Assembly (NCBI GenBank): GCA_964017065.1
Contig: OZ024784.1
Span: forward strand, 7,049,152 to 7,113,151
Source of the DNA: Haliclona indistincta
Lineage: Eukaryota; Porifera; Demospongiae; Haplosclerida; Chalinidae
Reading direction: 5' to 3'
Length of the DNA stretch: 64,000 nucleotides
Positions 9,401-18,630 of the stretch are shown here, piece after piece. The notes below the pieces were generated by a model. That model was not told the origin of the DNA. It saw nothing but the letters and a program-made list of their open reading frames with translations, and searched no databases. Numbering within the stretch: the stretch's first letter is position 1; every line of letters starts with the position of its first letter. Position numbers and translations under genes: made by a program.

Positions 9401-11934
9401 AAGGCAAGCATTGAGCTGTTAAAGGCAGTAGTTGAGTTATGGGCAACTATTTGATGTTTTTCATTTGCTGCTGGTTGTAACATTCTTCTACAAAAGAAAG
9501 CGACAAAGAAGAAGGGAACACGGAGAGTCTTAAAAATGAAAGGAGCAGATAAAGATATATAGCACATAATTAGATATGTACGCATAGTTTAGTGTATTCT
9601 TGGTCTCTTTAACAAAGGTTCATCCACACAACGCTGACTTGTATTCGAATAACTACATTCATTGTTTTCAGATCGTGCCGTATTTCTTTCTGTTGCGTTA
9701 AGATCATAGAATTAGATATGAATTGTACAACAGTAGGATTTTCATTCCCTCCACCATGATGTCGTTGTTTGCTGAAGTATCTTTCCAAGGGGTCTTGGCA
9801 GAAAACTTCACTCAAGAGGTAGTGCCCAGTTTGAATTAGCGATGGTGCCAGTTCACAGAATGAGTTGACTAAAACAATAATGTATATTTCATAACTGATT
9901 ATTAATAGACATGGTACCTGTAATTTGTACTCCTTCCATCGTCTCTCAGCTGAGTCCATGTACTAGTACATGAAGATTGAGTACAAGCATGTAATTTGAT
10001 GAGCTGAAACGTTATGTCGGTGATTGAAGGAGAAGTAGATGAGATATTAACACTTGAGTTGGGGACTGGGAGAGTCTGAGCATTGAAAGAGGAACCATCA
10101 GCTGAGTTGGTGACTGGGAGAGTAGCAGTGAAAGAGGAACCGTCAGCTGAGTTGGTGGCTGGGAGAGTCTGAGCATTGAAAGAGGAACCATCAGCTGAGT
10201 TGGTGACTGGGAGAGTAGCAGTGAAAGAGGAACCATCAGCTGAGTTGGTGACTGGGAGAGTAGCAGTGAAAGAGGAACCATCAGCTGAGTTGGTGACTGG
10301 GAGAGTCTGAGCAGTGAAAGAGGAACCATCAGCTGAGTTGGTGACTGGGAGAGTCTGAGCAGTGAAAGAGGAACCATCAGCTGAGTTGGTGACTGGGAGA
10401 GTCTGAGCATTGAAAGAGGAACCGTCAGCTGAGTTGGTGACTGGGAGAGTCTGAGCAGTGAAAGAGGAACCATCAGCTGAGTTGGTGACTGGGAGAGTCT
10501 GAGCATTGAAAGAGGAACCGTCAGCTGAGTTGGTGACTGGGAGAGTCTGAGCAGTGAAAGAGGAACCATCAGCTGAGTTGGTGGCTGGGAGAGTAGCAGT
10601 GAAAGAGCCAAAGAGGAACCATCAGCTGAGTTGGTGACTGAGTTAGTGGTAAAAGCGGTTGTGACCTCACCCATGTGTGGCAAAGCTCGGGCACGTGCTT
10701 GTCGTTTCATAATATCATTCTTTCTTCTTTCACAGAAGTTACGTTGACTTTTTACTCTCTTTTTCAAATGCTTTTTGCAGAGTTTTTCAACTCCTACATT
10801 AATTTTTAGAATTCACAGTAATAATGGAATTATAGCCTATCAGAATGATGACTGTTATGTAATTTTGAATTGAGATAGCACTTTAGCTAGTAGTAGACCC
10901 GATAACTATAACTGTTGTGGTTAACACTGTAATAATTATTTGAGACTTAACAATGTAGTTATAGACATTACCCTGCACAAAGTCAAGCATTAAGAAAAAA
11001 GATTTATTCAAGGACAACTAATTGTCTCTTCTGTATGTAGACCCAATAGACAAATTGTAGAAGAAAAATTGTATTAAAAGTGTTTCGCTCTAAAAGTAAC
11101 TGCTTTGGAGATTACCCTGCATATATTTTAGTCACGCTGGAACCGAGTATTTCACTTACTCAGTGCAAAAAACTCTGTTATAAATATTAAATTGCATGTT
11201 TAATAATAACATTCAACATTACGTGAGTACTTACCATTGCATTAAGAGTATGATACACTACGCAACTTTGTTGCCTGCAACAAATGTTGCGCGCAACATG
11301 TTGCACGCAACGAAGTTGCTTCGAATTCACATGAAACACTATGCGATTTTTTTGCTGACAACAGTTGCGCGCAACAAAGTTACCTAGTGTATCATGGCCT
11401 TTATAGTAACATAGTAGAACGCACAAGAGCAGTATCACCAAGTCTGTGGTCGCCACCCATGCGCCAACCGTGTGCGTCTTTTTGACCGTTACGCGGATGT
11501 CCACACAACTTCCGTATAATTCTCCGTAAACTAATTGCGTTTCCAGTCCACCTACGGTATACCGGTACTATATTGTCCATGGTCTACCCTTGCTGTAAAC
11601 TATTTTGCTTCAGTAAAATACCTTGGTAGACTTTGAACCACTTGAATGCTAGAATCGTCAAGCGAATTGCTAACCTCCTACACCAAATAAAATACACACG
11701 ATCACTCAATGAAGTCCATAGCAGACCTGTATGAACAGCTGTAATTTCATCACTAAAGTTGAAGCAAGTGCCTATACGAGAATATTAGAGAATAACGTCT
11801 TTATACTAACATAGCCATTAGCCATGCACTGTACGTACATCTACTGGTGTCTGTGTATCTTTGCTGGAACGTAACACTGCGTTCACCCACTGCTTCGAGT
11901 CAAAGGCTGGATCAGAGAATTTGGTGAGATCCAT
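3481..11934 (-). CDS. COG7: Conserved oligomeric Golgi complex subunit 7
   Basis: Start ATG 11934 gives MDLTKFSDPAFDSKQWVNAV, like the human COG7 start. The next exons give LVMKLQLFIQ and a segment ending QVVQSLPR (splice at 11622). After a 5,235-nt intron coding resumes at 6386 with VLRDVEAVRQEALLLREQM and then TSQSMQHLLELDIVKTRM. Further matches: SYVEIFTGIERQRRVRDYY (about 5700), LTDDLPSFSRSPLPYIT (about 4100), WLGAVAQGTMDTYVSSILQI (about 3770). The last exon ends QVQVTQESF with TAA at 3481-3483, shorter than the human C-terminus. COG7 belongs to lobe B of the COG tethering complex for retrograde intra-Golgi traffic. Except for the transposon-bearing intron its introns are short. It is tandem with KIF14 (142 bp from the KIF14 stop) and convergent with the Fcf2 gene. 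Exon joins in 4.6-6.2 kb were not all resolved. Confidence 0.9.
6562..6617 (+). repeat. Left terminal inverted repeat of the COG7-intron element
   Basis: Pairs with 11518-11582 read on the opposite strand; the outer 19 bases are identical, then a ~10-bp length difference, then ~35 bases with a few substitutions. Confidence 0.75.
6689..7435 (+). pseudogene. Unrecognised acidic ORF fragments at the left of the transposon
   Basis: Broken reading frames: 6689 onward starts with an Ala/Thr-rich MAAAANAATSATCTAARS and an acidic patch, and 7060-7435 encodes SSESDDLFNVDSDGFEEAEE followed by KKLQEEPVLLESEHGPLVSQ and a Cys-containing tail ending DIDPCS. Possible splice signals (donor after SDSQ near 6787; acceptor ttacag near 7237) could join them into one small multi-exon gene. 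I do not recognise the family. Being just inside the left inverted repeat, it may be the first gene of the element. Decay cannot be separated from unresolved splicing here. Confidence 0.35.
7515..8452 (+). pseudogene. Degenerate YqaJ-type nuclease / PHD-finger transposon gene
   Basis: Frames from ATG 7515 (MAYVETLAAPEKRRYKEKL) through SLDAFYYYI (about 7670-7695) to 8080-8450 resemble the N-terminus and core of the YqaJ-like exonuclease proteins common in cnidarian and sponge transposons. The best part is HPYYYRVQGQ-type sequence just before 8180, then CDFVCWTEKGVFVEEI and a segment ending FFTARLLPELLMRKI. It is followed by the start of a PHD finger, VYCVCRGPESGKMIECDNVE, which is cut by a stop at 8451. 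Frameshifts and stops interrupt 7550-8100. Family assignment rests on remembered motif order; expected activity would be DNA end resection or strand exchange during transposition. Confidence 0.55.
8569..9561 (+). pseudogene. Transposon-associated protein remnant (C-terminal region)
   Basis: An open stretch 8569-9225 contains REQNVVFYMSGYVALKLLKR and then EWSEQIDRGSLYHIKSE, followed after a probable short intron by VFTVMERIEVITRTVLA and, from 9320, by DKILADQEILEMWKKV and a basic FAAGCNILLQKKATKKKG tail ending near 9561. This motif order fits a C-terminal region I remember from unnamed multi-copy cnidarian and sponge proteins linked to mobile elements. A TAG/TGA-type stop after YDCAK and a TGA after ELWATI interrupt the frame, so the copy is dead. 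It may originally have been the continuation of the PHD-containing gene just upstream. Catalytic residues cannot be assigned. Confidence 0.5.
9609..10767 (-). pseudogene. Transposase-like gene remnant with internal coding minisatellite
   Basis: On the minus strand an upstream frame (from 10767) encodes a basic start (KRVKSQRNFCERRKND) followed by the minisatellite; downstream (9959-9609) comes LLSEVFCQDPLERYFSKQRH and GGGNENPTVVQF. The QDPLE-x-YF ... GG-x-x-NPT motif is the C-terminal signature I know from THAP9/P-element-like and related metazoan transposases. It is convergent with the +strand element gene. An 8-bp insertion in the first repeat unit shifts the frame, and the two ORFs are not continuous as read, so it is probably inactive. 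Exact transposase superfamily not established. Confidence 0.5.
10040..10625. repeat. Minisatellite, ~45/48-bp units, multiples of three
   Basis: About 12 head-to-tail copies of a unit reading GAGTTGGTGACTGGGAGAGT + CTGAGCAxTGAAAGAGGAAC + CATCAGCT (48 bp), with some 45-bp copies that lack CTG. Unit lengths divisible by three keep minus-strand frames open; one frame reads TNSADGSSFTAQTLPV per unit. It lies inside the minus-strand transposase-like remnant. Confidence 0.85.
11250..11395. mobile_element. Nested 146-bp MITE with inverted ends
   Basis: Begins ATGATACACTACGCAACTTT and ends with an inverted copy (AAAGTTACCTAGTGTATCAT), ~25-bp inverted repeats with few mismatches. The interior is made of short GTTGC/GCAAC palindromic runs. 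It is non-coding and sits near the right end of the larger element. No clear target-site duplication was seen. Confidence 0.65.
11518..11582 (-). repeat. Right terminal inverted repeat of the COG7-intron element
   Basis: Reverse complement of the left end at 6562-6617. It carries an extra short palindromic piece (accggtataccg) between the two conserved blocks. Confidence 0.75.
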
Positions 11935-12075
11935 TTCGAGTTTCACGTGTACTTATCCGCTTATTTCCGTGGTAATGTAGCTACTCCGCTTTTTTCCGTA
12001 AGCTAGAGCCTAAAATTGCACCGTTGGTGCACAATTTTGATGGGAATGAAAATAGATACAATAATTTGTGCTGTG

Positions 12076-15000
12076 CTAGACGATATCAGTTTGTGAGTCA
12101 CTGTCATCTTGGTCTCCATTACTGCTATCAGTCTCATCAGTATCTGGTGCTGGAGATGCTACCAGCAACTCTGCTGGAACACGAGGTTCACTACTCTCTC
12201 CTGCAAGACTGCAGTCAGCAGCAACATGCTCTCCCTGCTTCTTTGCAGCCTGGTTGAGAGCTCGAACAGCCATGGAGATTCTACGACTGTCTCCTTGTAT
12301 CTCAAAACAGATCTCATGGTTCGAGTCGTCTTGGCGCAAGAAGGCAATCAGAAACACTGCAACCTGCTCTAATTGCAGTGCAACACTTGCATTGCAGAAG
12401 GTGAGTTGAGGAGAGGAGGAGGAGATTGAGGGCAGTTGTAATCCAATAGACACCAGATTATTGAGTTGGATAGATGCCTTTTTCACAGTAGCCATGAGAG
12501 AAATGATCTGGTCAATGGTGGAGGTGTCAAGTGAGTCAGTACTGTTGATCCATAGGAGGTCCTGTGAGGAAGATGAGAGAGACTCGACGGAGGAAAACAT
12601 AAACTCACTTGTGTCTCAGCTAGTCTGTGCAGCAGTGTGAGCGCAGAGTTGATCACATTATGAATGAACACTGCAATCTCTTGTCCACACTGTGATGTAC
12701 AGTATACATTATACTATCAATCCACCCATAGCACATACCTTGTTAAGAGATGGAGACGACGAGAGAGACAGCAACTCATCAAGTGATGACTCCAATGATT
12801 GTACTGTGATCTCCAGTACACAAGAGGCCAGTTGCTGGTGCCCCACCCAGTACACTCCTGCTAGTTGCTGATCACTGATGCTAGCTTGGAATAATCTTGA
12901 TAGCTCAAGCTGTTCCTCCATCATCACTGCCATGCTGAGCTGTCCTAGTAGCGACACTATCTCCTCACAGCTCTCTAATAGGTTTCTCCTACTCTCCCTC
13001 TCTTCCTCTTTGCTGCTGTTTGCTACTGCCTGTACACAAGAGTGTGTGATAAAATATCTCAACGGCAAAAGATTACCTGTATTAGTCTACTGCAGTGCAG
13101 AGCTGTTTGCTGTGATACAGTAGTCACTACATTACTAGAGACACTGGCTGGTGTAGCACTGTCTAGCAACTGGTGACCATGATCAAAGGAAGCTGAACCT
13201 ATCACAGTATCTAGACACTGTACTGCCTCTAGTAACTGTTCCAGTGTTGTATACAAGTTCAGTATAGCAGCTGAGGATACACTGTCATGCATTGCATCAC
13301 ACACACACAGTATACACACACCTGTGTCAGCTTCCTGTAGCTGGTGAGTCTCATTCATCAGTTGTCTCACACAGTCTGTCACTCTCATCACTATTGTGGT
13401 CTCAGTCTGGCCTGTAGCAGAGAGAGACAGTGGAAGAGCATGTAGCTGTGTGCTGACTATGTTGGTGTTCTAAGATAGTGGCTGCTATCCTATCACAGCA
13501 GAGCTGAGCAACAAGAGAACTGGAAGAGGAGGGAGTTGGAGAGTACTCATCAGGTACAGTGCTGAGTGGAGATGAGGAGACTGGAGAGAGACATGGTTAG
13601 TTATGGAAGGTGTAGTGTGTACCTGAACCAGTAGGCCGGCCTCCTGAGCTGGCTAGTAGATTAACAAGCCTCCTCTATACAAGAGATGGAGAAAATGTGA
13701 AATATGAGGATTGCATGCTTACTGGTAGTGAAGATGCTGGTGGTATGGCAGGAGATGCCAGAGGAGATGATAGTAGTCTGTTTAATGATTGGCTGGAGCT
13801 GATGAAGAGAGTGATAGCTGTAGTAACAGTTAGGCAGTGAGTACCTGAGTGGTGATAGTGCAGTCAACGATGTGTCAGGAAGCCACTCATCCTGTAGATC
13901 ACTGAACGGGTCTGAGTCTAGTAAGGTGCTGCTCAGCCAGTCACTGGGTCCCTCAGAGTAGCTCTCGGGATCAAGAGATGTCATTGATGACCCTTGCTGT
14001 GTAGGCAATGGAGTAATGTCAGAGATGGTGATGGCAGTACCATCTGGTGAATCTCTCTCATCTGCTCCAAACGTGCCTCAAACTTGTCCAAATCCCAGAA
14101 AGTGATCATGCCAGTCTGTGAGTTAGTGACCCTCACCATAATAGTTGACTAGAGTCAAAGGATTGATCAAAGAGTAATCTACTAGTCACAATGATACCTA
14201 CATCTCCACTCTCGTACACAGCTTTCCTAGTGAATGTCTACATGAATAGAGTGAGTTGACCAGTCAATGCTATTCCAATGAACATACAAATGGTCTGTTT
14301 AGGCTTCGACTAATGACAGTAGCTTCCTGCAGCATCATTGCTATTCTTAGCAGCTCTGAGCCCTCAATAAGATCTGATGGAAAAGATGATGATATACTGA
14401 CTGCAGCAATGAGTTGTAGGCTCACCAGGTTCTCCTGATTGCTCAGGTAGAGACTTCCTCTGGTCTCTGAGTAACTGAAGGAACTGCAGTAATCACAGTA
14501 TTGTATACATGTATGATGAACCTTGTTCTTGCTAAGACGTGAGATGTCCCCTTCCAGCTTGAGTTTCTCTTGTTCCAGCTCAAGCATTAACTTGCTGCTC
14601 TGTGCAGCCATTTCCTCATACTCCTACAATAATGTGGATCACAGAAAGCGAGGAGAGCCATGACTTACCCGCTGTGCCTTCATCTTCTCCAGCTCAATGA
14701 TATGTTTCTGAGCTACTGTTTCCTCCTCTAGTAGCTGTAACAGAGAAAAATGACAATATACATGTAGTAAGTTAGCATACTCTGTTCTTTCTCTCTAGCT
14801 CAGCCATTTTCTTTTCAGCTTCTTCCTGCCACTGACTACGCTCTGTGACTTCTTCTGCCTTGTTCACCTGACAAGCAACAAGACAGTGAGACAGGAACAC
14901 CCTGCACCACCCACCAGTGTCCCTTCAAGCTGTCGTAACCGATCCTCATAGCTCATCTTCTGTCCCTCTAGTTCCTCCTCAGCTGCTAGCTTGATCGCCT

Positions 15001-17871
15001 GGAGCTCTCTCATCATCTCCTCCTGCTCTTCCAGTCGCTTTTCCTCCATTTCTGCTCTCAGCCTTGCTGTTTGTGCCGTGAGAAACTCCTCTTTTGCAAA
15101 GCGAAAATCTTTCTTTTGATTGCCAGGTGCATGGCGTGAGTGACCACTCTTCTCCAACTCAATGGGATGGTTGAAACGAAAGAAATGCTCACCCCCAATA
15201 ACCACTCGGTCACCCTGCAGTCATAGATACATAACAATCAGAGCACTCAATATTGTAGTTATGTGTATAAAATTAACAAGCTAATATTCTCACATGATGG
15301 AGGAGAGTATCGGCAGAGATCAAAGTGCCGTTAAGAAAGGTCTGAGCCTCGAGATCAGCTGATGGCTCCAGTGACACCTCACCTGCTTCGTGTCTGAAGA
15401 GACTGGAGCAAACACGTCATGATGATCCTGTACAGTATACACTGACCAGTGATTCTTCAGTACTAGAGCTCCTGTTAGCTCAATATCATGAGGATTAGTC
15501 TGACTAGGACAGCCCACAGTGGTTACCCCTTGAGAGAGGAGAGTGCACTAGATGGAGGTGCCAGATGATTGCTGCTCACCTTCCTTGAGAATGTAAAGGA
15601 GTATTTCTGACAGGTGAGGGTCCTCGTTCAGATTCACCAGATTAGGGAGTCGATTATCAACTTTATATGACACACCAGCTCTCTGCAAGGAAAAATACAT
15701 ACCTATTACCCAGAGTAAGTCTGTCTCCCCTACCTTAAGTTGCTCAGCTTCCTCCACTTTCCTCTCCCTAGTTGTGCGCAGTCGCTCCTCCCATGATATT
15801 GTCTGCTCTTTCATCAGCTTCTCATATTCCTTCAGCCTCCTCTGCAGCTCTTTCACTTGTTCTTGACTACCATTAGCATCCAACACTGTAACCCCTTCTC
15901 CTCCAGCAGACCGTTGCTGTCGCACTATTCCTTGCAGTGCTTCGATCTCTTCTCTTAGCTCTAGAAAGAAACAGTTCAATGATAACAGTAGAAGATAAGT
16001 TGTGACAAGCTAACGCCTAATGAGTTTAGAGTTTGGGTCTTCGTTGACTTTAGCTAAATTAACGATACTTCTTGCCTGTTGAGCATATCTAGGAGAGAAT
16101 CACCACTTGTATGTATCAGAGAAGATCAATCACCTTAGAGTGCTGAGGGATTCGTCATGATGAATATCAGCAGGACTAATGGTTGCTATCATTGCTGTCT
16201 TGGAGTTCCCTCCCAAGCTCTCCTTCAGCAGCCTGCGAGAGATTGAGACATAATGGTCACAAATCTTGACACTCCATCACCATGTGAGAGAAGAGTCACG
16301 ATAAGGCACGTAGACCTTCTTACGCTTGCCAAGGGACTTCTCAGAGAGGAGAGAAATTACTTTGCCAAGTGTATGCAGAGAACGATTGATACTTGCTCCT
16401 TCCTAAAGAGACAAAAGATGCACCTGTTGCAGTGCTGTTGAGTGGTGTTACCTTTAGTCGTTCTACAGATGTTTGTGCAACTGAGGAGCGCTCGCTCCCA
16501 GCCAGGTCAATCAGATTGATTCTGCTCACCTTGATATGTTCCTGACCATGAATGATCTGTTCAATAGGTAGCAGTCTGTGATTCTTTACCATCAGCTAAC
16601 CACCACCACTCACCTCAGTCACTGTTAGCCTCACAGTGAACACAGAATGAGAACGACTGCTTCTCTCATTCATGCCAGTAGCAGCTGTAGCTCGAAACCT
16701 GTTACCCAGTGCCAGCCATTGCTAAACATAAGAACCAACACAATTGAAGACATAAAATAGTTGAATTACCTCAATGTCAGCATATGATGATGCTACATAC
16801 CTGTAGAGCAGAGCAAGAACTAGACTAGCATAAACCAGCCAACTTACGTTGAGAGGTCCTCTACATATGGTCCTAGTACTGGATGCTCCCTCACTCTGAG
16901 GTGCTTGTGACTCTTGCGTTTAGTTGAAGCCAACAAGTCATGTATCTTCTCCTGGTAGATCTCATAGTAGCTAACCTCAACCTTGTAACCTGTCTGTGTT
17001 GAGAACAATCAATAGTGCAGCAAGCTGACACAGTAGTACCTCTACTGTCTTGGTTCCCTCTATTCTTTCAAACAGCTCCTCACAGAATCGCGGCACAATA
17101 CCAAGGCAGTCTGGCTCTCCCATCACACTATAACAATGAATACTCACTACAACATCCTTCCTCTCTCACATGCTGTAGTCTCTTACCAGTAGCTCTTTCC
17201 TGAACCAGTCTAAACACGAGCAATGATACACATTAGCAGCACACACAGCACACACTAACTTACCTGTCCATAGGCAAACAAGCACGTGTTGTAGCCTTCA
17301 AAAGCCCAGTCCAACAGAGGTTGAGCAAGCTGACGATAGACTGTGTCTTGTCCAGCAAAAGTAGCTTGAGCATCATCAAACGACCAGAAACAATGATCGT
17401 AGCAGAAACGATGGATCTTGTTTTCTTTAGCTGTTACAATGGTTTCATTCTTATACATACGAATAACCTGTTTGGCATCTAGTCTTATCTCACTGGAGGA
17501 AGAAATACATACAGCTGGAGAGTGAAATTTGCACTGCGTGGGTGGGCTCACCGTTCACTGAAAGGGCGCACACGTACAGCCACAGTCACACTACTGTCCT
17601 CCCATTCTGATACTTTTTCCGGCTCTGGTGATGTGTAGCCGAGAAATTCGCGCGGTTTCGTCCCAGGAGGAGAGAAATTCAGCAACTGGCGGTTTGTATC
17701 AGCAACACTACTGGCTGAAGAAGAAGTGCGGATAGGTGTAACATTCGTCGATTGTTCCGTCGACGGTTGGACTAGCGAGCTGACAGAACGAGGTTTATTC
17801 GGACTATTGGCTCCTAGAGGAGGCTTTGGAAGTTTTCTCTTTTGCCGTTGTCCTTGTTCTTGCCCGCTCAT
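12076..17871 (-). CDS. KIF14: Kinesin family member 14 (KIF14)
   Basis: A Ser/Pro-rich N-terminal extension (about 85 aa from ATG 17871) precedes the motor start [15 protein letters not shown]. Walker A is GQ/TGSGKSY, where TGSGKSY is on a 23-nt microexon (17187-17209). Switch I is NERSSRSHS (about 16660), switch [13 protein letters not shown] (about 16500). The neck/coiled coil is followed by [20 protein letters not shown] and an FHA domain with [13 protein letters not shown], then [11 protein letters not shown] and coiled coil. [13 protein letters not shown] and [14 protein letters not shown] match C-terminal KIF14 segments. The tail (12.1-13.6 kb) is Ser/Leu-rich. This order (extension, motor, FHA, coiled coil) distinguishes KIF14 from KIF1/KIF13. 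KIF14 acts at the central spindle and midbody in cytokinesis. Stop at 12076. About 20 short introns; not all joins were checked. Confidence 0.92.
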
Positions 17872-18630
17872 GGTGTTTCACGTTTGCTCTCAATCTCTGG
17901 AACGAAAAATCGCGCCTTACTTATGGCGGAGAACTGAGAGTTAAAAAAAACACCACGCCCTATAAAACACTTAACCCCTAGCATTGAAGGGAGGAGATCG
18001 AGAAGATCGATAATACATCGCATACTAGGCTGCTCGTGCCGACTACTCTAGGCAGAGGCAGATAAGGTTGTTAGTGTTGTAATCCCTACGTGCTCCGGCG
18101 AGTGCCTACTCAGGTCAAACTTTATTCATGTGAGTTCATGGAGTTATTATAATATCTATATGTAGGGCGGTTCATGCAATGCATGTTGTGAGAGACAAAT
18201 ATGCGAGACTTGTGGTCTGAATGTACAACAGTGCACAGACTAGACGTGTTTCTAGTAGTTCTAGCTGTGATTGAGGGAATGATCCAGCATGTGTATACAG
18301 TATATCATACACACACTTGGTTTTTTAAAATAGTGCTTGTGATTCGCAACTTGACAAAGAGCAATAATTACACTTTCAGCAGTGATGTATTGTGACTAAT
18401 TGAGGCAATTTGTATTGTTTAGTAAAGTTCATTTTAAATGTAGTAAACACAGCTGCCCACACAGAGCTGTTTCATGTGTTTATTCTATTTGTACATGTAA
18501 CCATACATGCTTTTGTACATGTAACCATACATGCTTATAGTATGATGCAAACTGTATACGCAATAATGTGATGTGTTGCTGCCAACTTGATGTCCTTTCC
18601 CTACTCTCATTTTCTTCCCCTCTTATCAGA
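17872..18630. promoter_or_regulatory. KIF14/EVI5 divergent intergenic region
   Basis: 759 bp between the two start codons. The last ~60 bases before the EVI5 ATG (tttcttcccctcttatcag) look like a splice acceptor, so EVI5 probably has an upstream untranslated exon. Two adjacent copies of GTACATGTAACCATACATGC lie at about 18492-18534. No further gene seen. Confidence 0.5.

Larger units (their letters stand above)
6562..11582. mobile_element. ~5.0-kb DNA transposon relic with terminal inverted repeats inside COG7 intron 3
   Basis: The left end CCATGGACAATATAGTACC (6562-6580), followed by AGGTGGACTGGAGACACAAT and TTTACGGAGAA (to about 6617), recurs in inverted orientation at 11582 down to about 11518, with AGGTGGACTGGAAACGCAAT and TTTACGGAGAA. 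The inverted repeats are ~56-65 bp; the right one has ~10 extra bases (ggtataccgt). The element sits wholly between the COG7 splice sites 11621 and 6387. Cargo: YqaJ/PHD-like and transposon-associated coding remnants on +, a transposase-like C-terminus plus minisatellite on -, and a nested MITE. I could not identify a target-site duplication with confidence. In-frame stops throughout show it is no longer coding-competent. Confidence 0.75.

Noticed and set aside
10012..10767. 251-aa Ser/Leu/Pro-rich protein read straight from the longest minus-strand ORF
   Set aside because: It is mostly a frame-shifted reading of a 45/48-bp minisatellite; the original frame was probably another one.
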